NCBI GenBank assembly: GCA_003439945.1
Contig: QVRM01006058.1
Coordinates: 1 to 64,000, forward strand
DNA length: 64,000 bases
Direction of reading: 5' to 3'
Origin: Dermanyssus gallinae
Taxonomy: Eukaryota; Arthropoda; Arachnida; Mesostigmata; Dermanyssidae
Both the position numbers and the translations under genes were made by a program. Position 1 is the stretch's first letter. Every line of letters starts with the position of its first letter. Positions 36,101 through 47,861 of the stretch are shown here, in pieces. The notes beneath the pieces are model-generated. The model searched no databases. It worked only from the letters and a program-made list of their open reading frames with translations, and was not told where the DNA came from.

Positions 36101-37249
36101 GACGGCAGCAGAAGGACAAGATGAGTCTACCGACGCCATATTAATTGATGAAGTTCTGTCAAGTTAGTGTTTTTGTGATTGGCGTTAAAGTTCCGCTGCC
36201 AATCGTGCTACTGCCTCTCACGAAAAGCGGTTGCGCTAGTTAAATATTAAGTCATAATTGCTCTATACAGTTCGCTTTCACTCTAGAACAAGCAGCCAGT
36301 AAGTAAAAGCCAGCTAGCCGACCTCGACGTTGGCGTTTGAGTAGTTAAGTATGTTTACACCCCATTATGTAATAAAGGTAACTTTATATGTATGTCTATG
36401 TTGATCTGAAGAGATTTACTTACGGTCCCAGGCCAAACGTGATTGGGATTATGTTTATTAATACTAGTATTTTTGTTTTGGTGTATTTGTGTATGGTCTC
36501 TGTGTGAATGCATCGGACATTCGATAGTCCATGAAGCCAATAACGGAAATGGCGTTTCCTCTGCTTAACCTAAAAGACAGCTGCTGTCTTATGTATTCGT
36601 CCTCTCTCTGTTCGCGTTCCGTTGATCTCGTTCTTCAATTTTGTCGTTCGTCCACGTAGGAACGTTATGCCCTTGCTTACAGGTTTCCAGCTCAAACTTT
36701 TCACTGAAACTAGTACAAGCTGATATCGAGTTGCGACTTTAAGATATTTTCGCCTCTTTTTAGTTTCTGAGCAATCGGCGACCCACCCGGGTAACTTAAG
36801 CAGGAGAGAGCTGCAGCGCACGTCACTATGGCGTCCTAACCCAAGCTTGGCATAAGATAATAATTCAATAGCAAATTTTGTTATTTATCGCCAATAAGGT
36901 CCATATCATATGATGATTGCCTTCAGTTATGTGATCCCTGCGTAGCTCCCGGGCTTTTTGGGAATTTTGGCGAGAAAGCGCAGACCGCTTGAGTTGGCCA
37001 TAGCATGCAGAGCGAGGAGATAGTTTTCATTGGGATTAAGGCTCAGGGATCTGACGCACGAGGGATCAAAACCCAAAGTGGTGGCCCACCTCGACGACGA
37101 CCTTATCACGACGAGTGAGGGCCGAGGTGTTGGAAAGCTATATCTTCGGTGCTGCCAGATTGGTGAGTTCCTAGTGTATACTAGCGCCAGGTAACGAAAT
37201 TACGGAAGTTCTCCGCTCCAAACATTCAAATGCGTCTCAGGATTTCTTC
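36101..37249. other. Intergenic, no supported gene
   Basis: No recognisable domain. A minus-strand frame at 36570-36821 and another at 36927-37109 show no family resemblance. Confidence 0.4.
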
Positions 37250-37860
37250 ATGCCCACATCCACGGTGGGCACACTGCCTTCTTTACCATCACGTGAAGAG
37301 ATACTGAATACTATGAAGATCTTTAGCAAGTTTAGTTGCCGGCTTGGACTTCATAAGGCCCCTAACTTGTTGCAGGACTTGTTGTCTGGTGCACTGGGCA
37401 GCACGACCAGACGACTAGCCGACGCCATTGCCAAAGTGATTGCTGTGCGCAGATGGGGCTCGCCCATGTCTTGTCTTTTTATTACTCATCTTTAGGGCGA
37501 GGATGTTTGCATTAAAAAAGGATCGCTCATTACGTCCGATCGCTTGTTCCTCAGTCGTTCCTCGATTGATGGCCAAAATCGGCTGTTACGATAATAGGTA
37601 TGCTATTTCAGCAACTCTTGGTCAACACCAGTTGGGATTTGCTACCCCTCGAGGTACGAAGGTACTGTGCCCGTGCATTTCTGCAATCGCGCAAAATGCC
37701 AACGGCAATGGTCAAACTAGACTTCCGAAACTCTTTCAATGGCGTCTGAAAAGACCATTTGTTTCGAGCCGTCAAGTCGTGGGTACCATTACTGTTTCAC
37801 CAAACAAGTCTGGCCTATGGTTCAGATCTATTCCATCTGGCTATGCTCCATAATCGCTAT
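37250..37860 (+). pseudogene. Non-LTR reverse transcriptase relic (KLDFRNAFNSV type)
   Basis: The + strand encodes the first half of a reverse transcriptase over shifting frames. ALGSTTRRLADAIAKVIA lies around 37390-37445. ALKKDRSLRPIACSSVVPRL (about 37510-37570) is the block K-x-(D/G)-x-(L/I)RPIA, followed by MAKIGC and a QLGF(A)TPRGTK segment near 37625-37660. KLDFRNSFNGV at about 37713-37748 is the first catalytic region, followed at once by a stop and then KDHLFRAVKSWVP in the same frame. This RT type is found in tick, snail and cnidarian genomes, often annotated only as a putative transposon. The YADD half is missing. Several frameshifts make it inactive. Confidence 0.75.
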
Positions 37861-37869
37861 CGGCTATTG

Positions 37870-39560
37870 ATTAGCAATCATGTTTAAGTAGGTAAAAACA
37901 CGGGCGGAATTAAAGTGCCGTAAGCCTCGGCGCCACACGAACATCAGTATTTGACTTAGATGCTACGCAAGGATAGAGGGTTGCTGATATCGCGATCGAC
38001 GCCTTCGTCGTAGAGCAAGTAGAATATAGATCATTAAGCTTCTTGCCTGGTTTCGTGGTGCACCTTGGCGCCTCTTGGTCAGCAACTTCCTATGTGCGAG
38101 ATTCCGAGTTTGAGATTCTACCAATCAAGCTGTTCAATATTATTTGACATCTGCTGCGCTATGAGACGACCGCATTTAGAATCTCAGTAGCTAAGTATGT
38201 CCCGTAGGTTTCTGTTCGAATCATCTGCTCCAACGTATGAAACAGCCATTCCAATGCATTTCTTTCTATAAATAATAATGTGAAGTTGGCCGTGAAAAAA
38301 CTTCAACTAGAAGCGTTATTTGGAAAATTCGACTTAAACGTTCATATTGAAGTGGAGAGATCTCAGCTCCTGCCCTCCACAGAATGTGGGGCATTCTGTG
38401 TCCATTTGCGTTACCTGGAATTAAGCACAATATTGCGTGCGTGCCTTTCAGCTTTCACCGCCATTTTTGGAGAAATTATTTATAATTTAGAGCAATTAAT
38501 TATAATTAGAAAATCTAGCTTGTTTAATCTTAAGCAATTTGCTCTTCTCGTTGTGCTTGTTTGGATTACAGACAACTTTCTGCATGCCATGAGGTCTCAC
38601 ATTTTACTTACGGATTTTTTCTGCGTACTTCTTGTAGTCTTTGGCGGGCCAAAAATATATTTCTCAGGCGTTTGCTTCTTGTAGCTTCGGATCTGTTTCG
38701 TTTTTTTTCTGTAACGCGATTTCTTTTTCTAATTAGAGAACGTTTATATGTATACCAGCTTTTTTGGAGGGACCTTAATACTCTGCACACTTAATCAATC
38801 CCAAAGAATAAGTTTTTTGGATATTGCTGGGGCTGAGCAGGCACTCAACTTCTGGACGTGGGTTCACTGCTTAGTGGTTAATTGAACATATTTTTGGCGG
38901 CGCTCTACCTGTTTGGAACCTAGAATAGTGACCTCCAGCTCCCAGGATGCGCAGTATAAACTGAGTGGTTCACGTCGATATTTTCAAACAGGTAGTCCGG
39001 CTTTCTGTAATGTCAGTAAAACGAAACCCCGCTTAGTATCTTGTGTCATTAAATGATGCTATATGGAGATAGCAAGACTTACAGAAGAATACAACTAGTA
39101 AGAAGTTATTTTGCCAAAAGGGGGACTTAATTTACATTTTATAAACCGTTACCTAGATTCATACGACAGTCTGTTTACTCGTGAGCCGACATTTGCGCAA
39201 TTAGCGTTCCAAGTTCTCAGTGCGCTGGCCATCCGCCACGAATACATGTTAATGATACAATCTGTCTTGGCAATTTGTTTTGACAAGATAGTGTTACTAA
39301 GATTGCTTAAACGAATGCCAAAATAGTTTGATATATTTGAGTAGTTCATTATACGATAATACATGCGCTACTCCGCTCTGGACTGTAGTTTCCGAATAGG
39401 GCTTATCATAATAGAATTTCGTATTTATGTTTATGTCATCCCACAATGTCGCACCCTAATAAGACACGACGAAGGAGTTTCCTCTGTACACTTTTCGTTC
39501 TCTCAATTATAATTAGCAACCCATGATATACAGCGTGTATTAAAATTCAAGTGAATTGCT
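37870..39560. other. AT-rich intergenic stretch, no gene seen
   Basis: No supported gene. A small perfect palindrome, CACAGAATG-TGGGG-CATTCTGTG, lies at about 38379-38401. The open frame 38280-38684 starts only with GTG and has no recognisable domain. Confidence 0.4.
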
Positions 39561-39564
39561 TTAT

Positions 39565-39730
39565 GAATTGCTTTTGTACAAGTTTCACATAATTTACTCT
39601 ATCAAATGCCTTCGAGAAATCAACATACACACAATTTAAGGCCTGCCTGAAAGTAATAGCGGCGAAGAGGTTCATTAGGACGGTAGGAACCCAGGACTCG
39701 AGTAGCCCTAGTAGTCTAATCGTAAGCAGC
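39565..39730 (-). pseudogene. Short LINE reverse transcriptase fragment
   Basis: The minus-strand frame reads NLFAAITFRQALNCVYVDFSK, then AFDRVNYVKLVQKQF. YVDFSKAFDRV is the first catalytic block of Jockey/CR1/RTE-type reverse transcriptases, preceded by the usual helix (TNL-x-x-F...). Neither the upstream RPIS block nor the downstream YADD is readable, so this is an isolated fragment. It is a different family from the KLDFRN relic at 37.3-37.9 kb and has the opposite orientation. Confidence 0.7.
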
Positions 39731-39993
39731 AAGGCTTGCGGTATATTTGAAAGTTGGGGATGCTCGCAACATATAGTTAAATCTTGGTGAACTAAGATTC
39801 TGTTTCTCGCTTTATGGTCAATTATTCTTATTAGTATGGTCAACTGTACCTATTTCCTTCTAACGCTCAAGTAGTCGACCGGTTAACTACAATCTGTCAA
39901 CCAGCGTTTCACGGGCGGCCCGACATCACTTAATATTCGAAACTATGCTGAGCAGGATTCCGTTATGTTCGTCGATCGGCCTGCTAAATCATG

Positions 39994-39997
<4 letters not shown>

Positions 39998-40036
<39 letters not shown>

Positions 40037-40126
40037 ACAACTTGATGAGACTTTCATACCTGGGAACTGATATATTTTCTATTGTTTGTTAACACTCACG
40101 CACATAAACAATGTATGTACAACTTG

Positions 40127-40192
<66 letters not shown>
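39998..40192. repeat. Two (TA)n arrays with a duplicated flank
   Basis: (TA)n at 39998-40032 is followed by TGTGTACAACTTG and about 80 bp of unique sequence. ATGTATGTACAACTTG then recurs at about 40111-40126, directly before a second (TA)n at 40129-40192. The shared GTACAACTTG next to both arrays suggests that the array and its flank were duplicated together. Confidence 0.7.
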
Positions 40193-40194
<2 letters not shown>

Positions 40195-40730
40195 CTGATT
40201 ATTTATAATGCATACTAGATTTACATAAATGTTTGATAAGAGCTGACATTATCATGTATATGCATGTAAGTTATCTAAAGTATGTAAGGGAATAAATATA
40301 ACAATATATACTACATATATAATTGCTCGGCACTTCTATTTATACTCATAAAAGCTGATATGATCTACTTTAATTCAAGTCCAGCATTTTGGTGGAAGCT
40401 AATATTTGCATGCACTGGTAATCCAATTCAACAACTATCTCAGCTGCGTAAGTTGCGTATTACGCGCCACAAAAAGAGACACTATTGATTTGAGCCGACT
40501 ATTCGTAAATAGAAAAAGATGTGAGACGTCTCAAATTACTAATGCGGACGGTAACATATCTACTAAAAGATTCGGAATTTTTAATACGATTGTATGTAAA
40601 CGTTCCTAACTCCGCCATAGTATGGAATCAAATATAGGGTCTTAGGGTATGCATGGGTAGGTGGGGAACAGACCACACAATGCCACATCTAATACGTATC
40701 CGTCGTATGAATTTTGAATTGTACATGCTC
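40193..40730. other. AT-rich intergenic stretch, no gene seen
   Basis: No supported gene or repeat. Confidence 0.4.
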
Positions 40731-43700
40731 AATTCAGAGGAATTGTATTGAGCAGCTGGCTGGCGGGCGGCTGAGAGGTAGGTAGACAGCGCATTGAGCT
40801 TCTATTGAGGCAGTACCGTCGTAGGTTAGCGGAGACGCGAAGAAAGGTTCATCCCACATTTCCCTACGCCCGCGCCTATGCCCCCACCCGCTCACTATGC
40901 GAGGAGGCTTTTCAATGCTTGAGCGGCGGCGACGGCGACGGCCTGGATAAAGACCAGCCGAATGGTGGCTGCTGGAATGAGGACGAATCCTGCTGGTCCG
41001 ATGGTTCTGTGGTTCGATGCGGTCGGGGACCCCTTTCATAATAGTGGTAAATGAAGACAGTACGCCAGCGGCTGATGTCGCTGCTGCTGCTGTGGTTTGG
41101 GAGGAGTCTCTGGCCGCGGACCCACTGCTCCCACCGTCGCTGCTACTGCGAGCCGTTGGTACTATGCTGGCAACCGCAGGTGTGTCGTGAAGCCAGCGGC
41201 GAGGCAGCAACCGTCGATACGAACGAAAAGAAACTGCGGCCAAGGCATGGCTGCAGGACAGAGACACAGGTACTGCTGCTACCGGCTTCGCCTGGGAGCG
41301 TATTCCCAAATAGAATGCTGAAAGCAGATTGGTGAGCCGGAGCAGAATTGCGACGAGAAGGTGGAGCACGTGAAGAGCAAGAGGGCCGCCAAAAAGAAGT
41401 ACAAGAAAAGAGAAAATCCAGACAGAGAGAGATGGGGGGTGGAGGGGAGGGGGAATTCGGGAAGCTACAAAGCGGATCCATGAGGCGGCAGCTGTGATGG
41501 TCTTCGTCTCGTAGTAGTAATAGTACTAGTTGTTGTCCTCATAGTAATAGGAGTCGCTAAAGCGGCCGCCCTGGCGGATGAGGCGCCGACATGAGCCTAC
41601 GACGACCGGCCTCAACTCAACTCAACTCAAAGGATGATCAACGTCAGACCAAAGCCAAAGCCAAAGAGGAGAAGCGGCAGCGCAGCAATGTTCCGCCACC
41701 AACCAACTGGTCGGAACGGTCCCCCTAAGCACGCGGGCGGTACGGGGCGGAACATCCACAGGATCACAATGATGGTGCTGGCAATGATAATGATGATGAT
41801 GTTGATGTTGCTGCTGCTGCTGGTGATTGTGATGATGATATTGATGGTGCCAATGTCACTGATGGCGATCATCCTGATGATGACAAGGTTTTACGGCAAA
41901 TAGAGATCTGGCGGCAGAGGACATAGGGGGTCAATGCAGCTTCCTGTGTATCAGCAGCAGCGGCAGCGGCGGCGTCGGCGGCGCTGGCAGCAGGCCGCGT
42001 GTCGGTCGCAGCAGGTCGCATTTGTAGGTTGTTTCTTTGTCCGGGTGCCGCCACCTGCCAGTAGGAATAGCAGCAGCAGCAGCAGTACTGCTACTAATAC
42101 CGGTAGTAGCTATAGTAAGTTTAGTAGGACTTGCAGCAACAATAGTAGTGGCCCGTGGTAGAGGGAGGCTTTGGTGCTGTTCCGTCGCCTCACATCGGCG
42201 CTTACGGCCGTGGGCTTAGGGCAGCAGCAGAGGCGGCCGTAGCACAAGAAGCGGCAACGGTAGCGGGGCAACGGCGGAGGCGAGCGACAACAACGAGGAC
42301 GACGACGACGACGTAGCAGTCACACAAAGGAGAGAAAATCCTCTTTGAGAAGCCCTCGACTCATAGGGCTAGCTCGATCCCGCGAGTGTGGCGGCACACG
42401 TCTGCCTTCTTACCCTCGTTCTCTCAGCTCTTTTTGACAGACGCCGCCCCCTCCTTTGCTGCTTCCATGGCCGCCCCTGTCGGTCAGCGTTCCTCCACCT
42501 ACGAGAGTGTGGCGCCGGTGCTGGTGAGGCCGGCGCTAGCTCGCCAGCTTCGGACGACCTAAGGCGGCGGCGACGACAGCGACAACGACAGCAACGACGA
42601 CACCTTCAACATCCTAAGCAAGAAAGCCAGAAAGCAAGAAAGAAAGGAGCGAACGAACCCAACAACCAACCAACCAACCAACGAACACATAATTAATAAC
42701 ATGGCGGGGCGCGGAAGGGGCGCCTTGGTCGGCCTGGAGCGGTCCGCCCTTCGTGCCCTCTAACCCTCTAGCTCGGCGAGTGAAGGAGCCTCAGGGGCTC
42801 AGGGGCGCGAAGGGAGGCGGGTGTCCCTTTCCATCCTTCAACGAGGCTCCGCCCCTTCCCTCAGGCACCCCTCGCTTCATGCGTCCGGTCCCTCCTCCCT
42901 GAGATTCTCCCACCCTGCCATCCTTTATCCCGTCGTCGTCGTCGTTCTGTGGCCCCGTGTCCTGTGTCTTGAAACCAGGCAGCAAGGCGGCGAGACAACG
43001 AGCAGGGATCGACCGACGAGCAAGCGGAGCGCCTACCCTGACTGCGTCTGCGCCGGCAAATGATGTTGATGGTTGGTTGACACAGTGCGCCCGGCGTGTG
43101 TCGATCGGTCTCCCGCTACCGGACTAGATATCTGCGGGAGCACCTCGAGGAAGGCCACCGCCACTTTGCCTGTCACTTTTGCCTGTCTCTGTCGCCGGTG
43201 TTGTTAATGTCTCTGTGTTTGCCGTGCGGATGTCGTCACCACCACGATGACGACCACAACTAGCACACTGCTGCCGTTCAGTCAGGTTCATCGCCGGCGC
43301 CGTTGAACAAAAGAACGCTCGAGCGATAACTAGAGAGCGAATCCCAGGACATGCGAAATGAGCGCGGGCTGCAACATGGTTGCCGTCGACCGTTCGCAAA
43401 GGAAACAACCTGGCAGTCTGCAGCTATTACAAAGGGACACCGTCTAAAAGAAGACCTTCTTGCGAGTTGCGTGCTGTCGTTGTTGTTGGCGCTCTCAGTC
43501 GCATATTAATCACAAACGAACCTCGCAGATGAGCTGCAATGCAAGATTACTGACGGGTGCTCACCTCTTGGTTGACCATCGGTTCCTTCATACGTGCTTC
43601 ACGCCCAAAACAAGTGTACTCGTGAAGTAGGTATCAAGCGGTCATCGTTCAGTCATCTAGCCCGGGACACCAATGCTCGCTACCAGATTACGAGCTGACT

Positions 43701-44440
43701 GAAGGCGTATATAAATCAGACAATAGAAATACAAAATCCTCATACAAATTTACATGTATACTGTGTATAGGTACGTGAGCGAACGCCGGTGTACGCCAAC
43801 TTCGAAGAGCATATCTACGTCGTGATAGTGGGACGCACGGACGTGAACTGTGAGCCGATGCGCGTATATGTGAATGTTCATGCCAAAATTGACCAAGGCG
43901 AAGCTAGGTTCGAGGTGAGTTAGCTACTACTACTTCTGTCACAACAACAACCTTTTCTACGGCTGCTAGTGGGCCCTGTGAGGGTCATCGTACATGAGGT
44001 GAATTAGCTGTATATGAGCCAGCTGCTCTCGGTTGTGTCAAATCAGAGCGAGCAACAAGGCGAAAATAATAAGGAAGAAATACAGGAAGTGAAGAGTGCA
44101 AACTCGCACAAAAAGCGACTCAAAGAAGCCAAACGTCTTTACTACTGCGCGAGCCCCCTGTCTGCCCCGAGGCAGCAGTGAAGCGTCGTCGTAAGAGTTT
44201 TGTCGATGCGGCCGTCTGGTGCCATGTTGTGGCAGCATGTTGGCCAACGATGAATAGTGTGCCCACCGCTGCTGTAGTTCCTCGTGCGCTGAGTTTGTGT
44301 CCCCCTGTCTGCTGTGTGTTGGGCTGAAGGCGGCGTTCGCGCCCCTACCGCCCGACGCTGATACATCGTATGCAGTGGCAACTGTAGTCGTTTGTTTAGA
44401 TTATCGCTCGAGTACTTACTAATACGAAGTGAGTGACTGG
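40731..44440. other. GC-rich, CpG-containing region with triplet repeats
   Basis: The base composition switches to GC-rich at about 40.73 kb and stays so to about 45.0 kb. It contains (CTG)n near 41080-41095, four CTCAA units at 41611-41630, a GAT/CTG array at 41771-41885, GCAGCGGCGG repeats near 41955-42000, CAG near 42068-42090, GACGAC near 42297-42315 and CCAA near 42665-42685. Long frames on both strands (for example 40734-41369 minus, starting only with GTG) are rich in Arg, Ser and Ala, as expected from composition. It may be the promoter and 5' UTR territory of the candidate exon at 44.8 kb, but that is inference. Confidence 0.45.
41771..41885. repeat. (GAT)/(CTG) triplet array
   Basis: ATGATGATGATG, then CTGCTGCTG, then GATGATGAT with interruptions over about 115 bp. 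Confidence 0.75.
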
Positions 44441-44795
44441 GTCAGTGGATCAGTTAGTTAGTCGTGAGTGATGGTGCAGTGAGCCAGCCAGTCGGGCCGG
44501 TTACGGTTAGGCCGTGAGCGGGGGAGGTTAGTGGAGTGCGTAAGAGTGCTGCAGTGAACAGCTGCTCTCCGTCGGTGGTCGTCGTTGTTGGGGCGTGAGC
44601 TGGTCGCGTGGCGTGGAGCCGCCCGGAGTAACTGTGGGTTCCCTAGGAGCGCTGGGCGCGGGCGTCGGAGGCGGGTGGGTGCTCCTGCCCGCTGCGGTGG
44701 ACCCCCCAGTTCCTGGTGGCCAGCTGGCCCGCCTAGGCCCCCTGGGCCATCTTCCTCCTGGCCACCCGGCCGCTACCGTCGCAGCCAGCAGCAAC

Positions 44796-44886
44796 ATGAC
44801 AGCAGGCTTCGTCGTCGAGCCCGGCTCCGCCGAAGAGCCGACGATTGACGCCACCCTTCTGCACTCGCTCGGACCTAACCTGCGAT
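44796..44886 (+). CDS. Candidate first coding exon, gene unknown
   Basis: An ATG in the context GCAACATGA, close to the arthropod start consensus, opens a 30-codon frame beginning MTAGFVVEPGSAEEPTIDAT and ending LLHSLGPNLR. It reaches a strong donor, T|GTAAGTGC, at 44887, leaving one base of the next codon (phase 1). It lies at the end of a 4-kb GC-rich block, the usual setting for a 5' end. I do not recognise the peptide. It cannot join the Lim3-like LIM exon directly because that exon begins in phase 0, though an intermediate exon is possible. The frame is also open upstream, so the evidence is the start context, the donor and the composition only. Confidence 0.35.
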
Positions 44887-44889
44887 GTA

Positions 44890-45179
44890 AGTGCACGCTT
44901 GAGCAGCCCTTGAGTGCAGATTCGTCACGAGGCACACTTCTCTCCTTGCCCCGCCCCCCCCCCCGTTAGAATCCCGTCTTCCCTGCCTTGTGACATGTGC
45001 TGCGTAAGCTCGAATTGCGCATTATACATTTAGACATACAATTACAGATTTGTTACTGTGCACCGAAACCTGGCAGTCGTGTTCCGACAAACGCGTTCAT
45101 TTTTAACCCAAATTAAGTGCGAGTACCATATAGGTATGCTTATGTAGGAACGCGAAAATACAGTCACACGAAAACATAA

Positions 45180-45185
<6 letters not shown>
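44890..45185. other. Possible intron start, otherwise unremarkable
   Basis: A C-run lies near 44955-44965, after which composition falls to AT-rich. Nothing else seen. Confidence 0.3.

Positions 45186-45239
<54 letters not shown>
45186..45239. repeat. (TA)n microsatellite
   Basis: About 54 bp of TA. Confidence 0.93.
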
Positions 45240-45244
<5 letters not shown>

Positions 45245-45779
45245 ATGATAGCTCCGAGACACCAGCCCATCTATTGGCATAAGAAGGGTAACTCACTAGG
45301 GGCTCCTACCAGCGTTACATGTCCCATTGTGGGGATGACTTTGGCAGACGAGATTTATGCCGTCACAGAACGGCTAAACCAGGCGTCCGAAAAACTACAG
45401 AGGTCAGTGATATTGTGAGTAGCCATTACGTAAGGATACACGAACGCAATTTAATGCATAGCATTGTTTTGTGTCCAATGACTCCATGTAAGCAGCTAAC
45501 GCATCTGCGATACCGCGAAAGCCTGTTGTAGATAATCACCTGTTCCAGCTATCACTACTTAAGACTTAGAATTACTGAGAGTGTTCTCCTAGGGCGTGTC
45601 TGATATTTTGGATAAATGACTCGCTAACCTCAAACGTGCATGCGATCAGTTAAAACTAATTGGTTCGCACGGCGGCTTTTTCCTGTTCCGTTATTATGTG
45701 TTAGCCTACAGGATAACTAGCATATTGAGGGGAGTAAAAATATAATATGGGACTGGGCCAATAAACTGAGAGAACAACT

Positions 45780-46030
45780 CAACGACGTAGCCATAATGAC
45801 AGTAGAACTGTTGCTCAACCTGGACCTCCAGCATGCCTATAAGACACAGTCACTTCTACAAGTATCAGAAAGAGGATTGCGCCTTTCAGACATTGACACA
45901 CCAAGTCGCCTCACGCTAGTGGCTTATAGACAAGCCCGGTTAAAGGAAATTTAGAAGCGACCCCAAAAGGAAAAGGAAGATTTTCCTATCTGCAACAAGT
46001 ACAACACCGGAGAACACATGCTCTTAACAT
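45780..46030 (+). pseudogene. Possible LINE ORF2 C-terminal relic
   Basis: A + strand frame reads LRLSDIDTPSRLTLVAYRQA, a stop, then KEDFPICNKYNTGEHMLLT and another stop. The C-x-x-x-(N)T-x-EHMLL pattern resembles the Cys/His tail of R1/I-type LINE proteins, in which the first cysteine pair is followed by x-EH-x-LL-x-C. Only one of the expected cysteines is clear and no RT motif is nearby, so this is a tentative call. Confidence 0.35.
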
Positions 46031-46039
46031 GAGTGGATG

Positions 46040-47855
46040 ACTCTCCTGTTCGGGGAGGAGTTTAATGGCTCAATCCACTTGACTCATAAGGACAGTGCAA
46101 GCTGCGCTCGCCTGGGCGTAGTGTCAGCTAGGGGCGCGAGCGCCTATCAGCTGCAGGCTATTTCAACCGCTCCATCGGGTACATTGCTTGAGGATTTGCG
46201 TCGGGCTTACAACTGGGCGCAACAGCGGTTGGGCCCCATCAGTACAGACGCGCGCAGAACCGGTGGACAATACAGTACACCATCCATTGTCACGCATCAA
46301 TAACGGTAGCCTTGCGGCGAGACCTGATGGCACTGATGACGCTATTGGTAAAGCCCTCCAGTCCTATGGCATTAGCAGCGATGTTTGAGCCACGAGTCTT
46401 GTCACGGCATGGCGATGACCGTTCGACCTAGAGAAGTTCCTAGTGTGGGATGTAACTGTATCGGACTTGATATGACGGTATGGTCCGACGCTAGAGTACC
46501 CAAATATTGGGCACGCTTACAAATTTGCACTGTTAGCTTTTAAGACGCTTAGGGCCCATGATAAAAAATATCGCTGATTCGCATCTGCGCTAAGCTGAGT
46601 AACGCCAAGGGAAAATATGAAATCGAGCGAGCTTTTTGGCAATGGGTCTCAATTGTGATCCAACACGGCAGCGCATGGAGATCGTAGGATCGTTGGCAAT
46701 TGGAATGTGCCAGTCTTTTACTGGCTCTGGCTGGCAAAAGTGATATATGAACGACGTCTAAAATTGTAACAGGCAACAAAATTAAGCACATTTGCCGACA
46801 GATCCACATCTATATGCATTTAAATGAGTGCATAATAGTTACGTAGCCATAACATGTCCATGGCGAGATTACGCAACACGTAACACAGTACGTAATAATA
46901 ATAAACAACAAATAATAAAAAAAGCAAGGTATCAAAACTAGTGCTAACACGGGTAACCGAAGCGAGGGGAAGCTTCTACGCCAGCAACTCTCGCTTGCAG
47001 TGTGTAAGGGATATGACGCGGGTGCACGTTTGGGTCTCATAGTTGTACAGAAACACAAAAAAAATTGTAATAATAATGCCACTCGAATCTTTCGTATGAG
47101 TAGGAAGGACCTCTTAATACGCACCCCTAAGGAATGCTAAGCAAGATCATGTTTTGTATTATATCCATGGTTATTTTAGTCTATTGTACCCACGTTAGAA
47201 AACGATTCTTAGTGCAAAGATTTGTACCAAAATTCGCCTTCTTTACAAAATGGCTAACCGTTTGGTGTATAATAATAACGGGCTCTATTTATAGGCTTCT
47301 TTGGCATAAGAGACATTGCATCATTTTAAAAAGTATCATATCCTAAAGCTCCAGGCAAATAAATTATTCACAGTGCATTGTGGAGCTTTAAAAACATTAG
47401 AAAAACATTTTGTTCGCCCTATATTTTTAAAGAATATTCATTATAGTTTAAAACAACTATACCGAATATTTTACCTGTCATAGACGGCTATTTAGCCTTA
47501 ATATTGGCAAACATGCGCTTATCAATTGCATTAGCCCTCGAATATAGACGACAACGTGACATCACGCCTATAACAGAAACATTTGTAAGTTACCCTCCTC
47601 ACAAATGCATTAACAACTTTTTGCAGCTGTTCTTGATTTGTCCGATTTAACCGGGTTACCACGCCGATGATGTGTGGGTTACAATCAGTTTTCTGCACAT
47701 GGTAAACATGTTTACATGTAGTTGATGCTCCATTGCTAGTGAAGAACGCAGAGGTCAGTTGGTACGTTTTGTCGATGCCATAACGCCACCTGACACACGC
47801 TTAGAATATACTATACCACAAAGTTGATGCATTAATGTATTTTTAATCAAATCTT
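46040..47855. other. Intergenic, no supported gene
   Basis: Frames at 46037-46303 (+) and 46549-46809 (-) are open but unrecognised. No repeats of note. Confidence 0.4.
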
Positions 47856-47861
47856 GTGAGT

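Noticed and set aside
38280..38684. 134-codon + strand frame with hydrophobic segments
   Set aside because: Starts only with GTG in AT-rich DNA, where hydrophobic frames arise by chance. No family recognised.
40734..41369. Longest minus-strand open frame in the GC-rich island (211 codons)
   Set aside because: It begins only with GTG, is Ser/Ala/Arg-rich, resembles no family and is open on the other strand too. Composition explains it.
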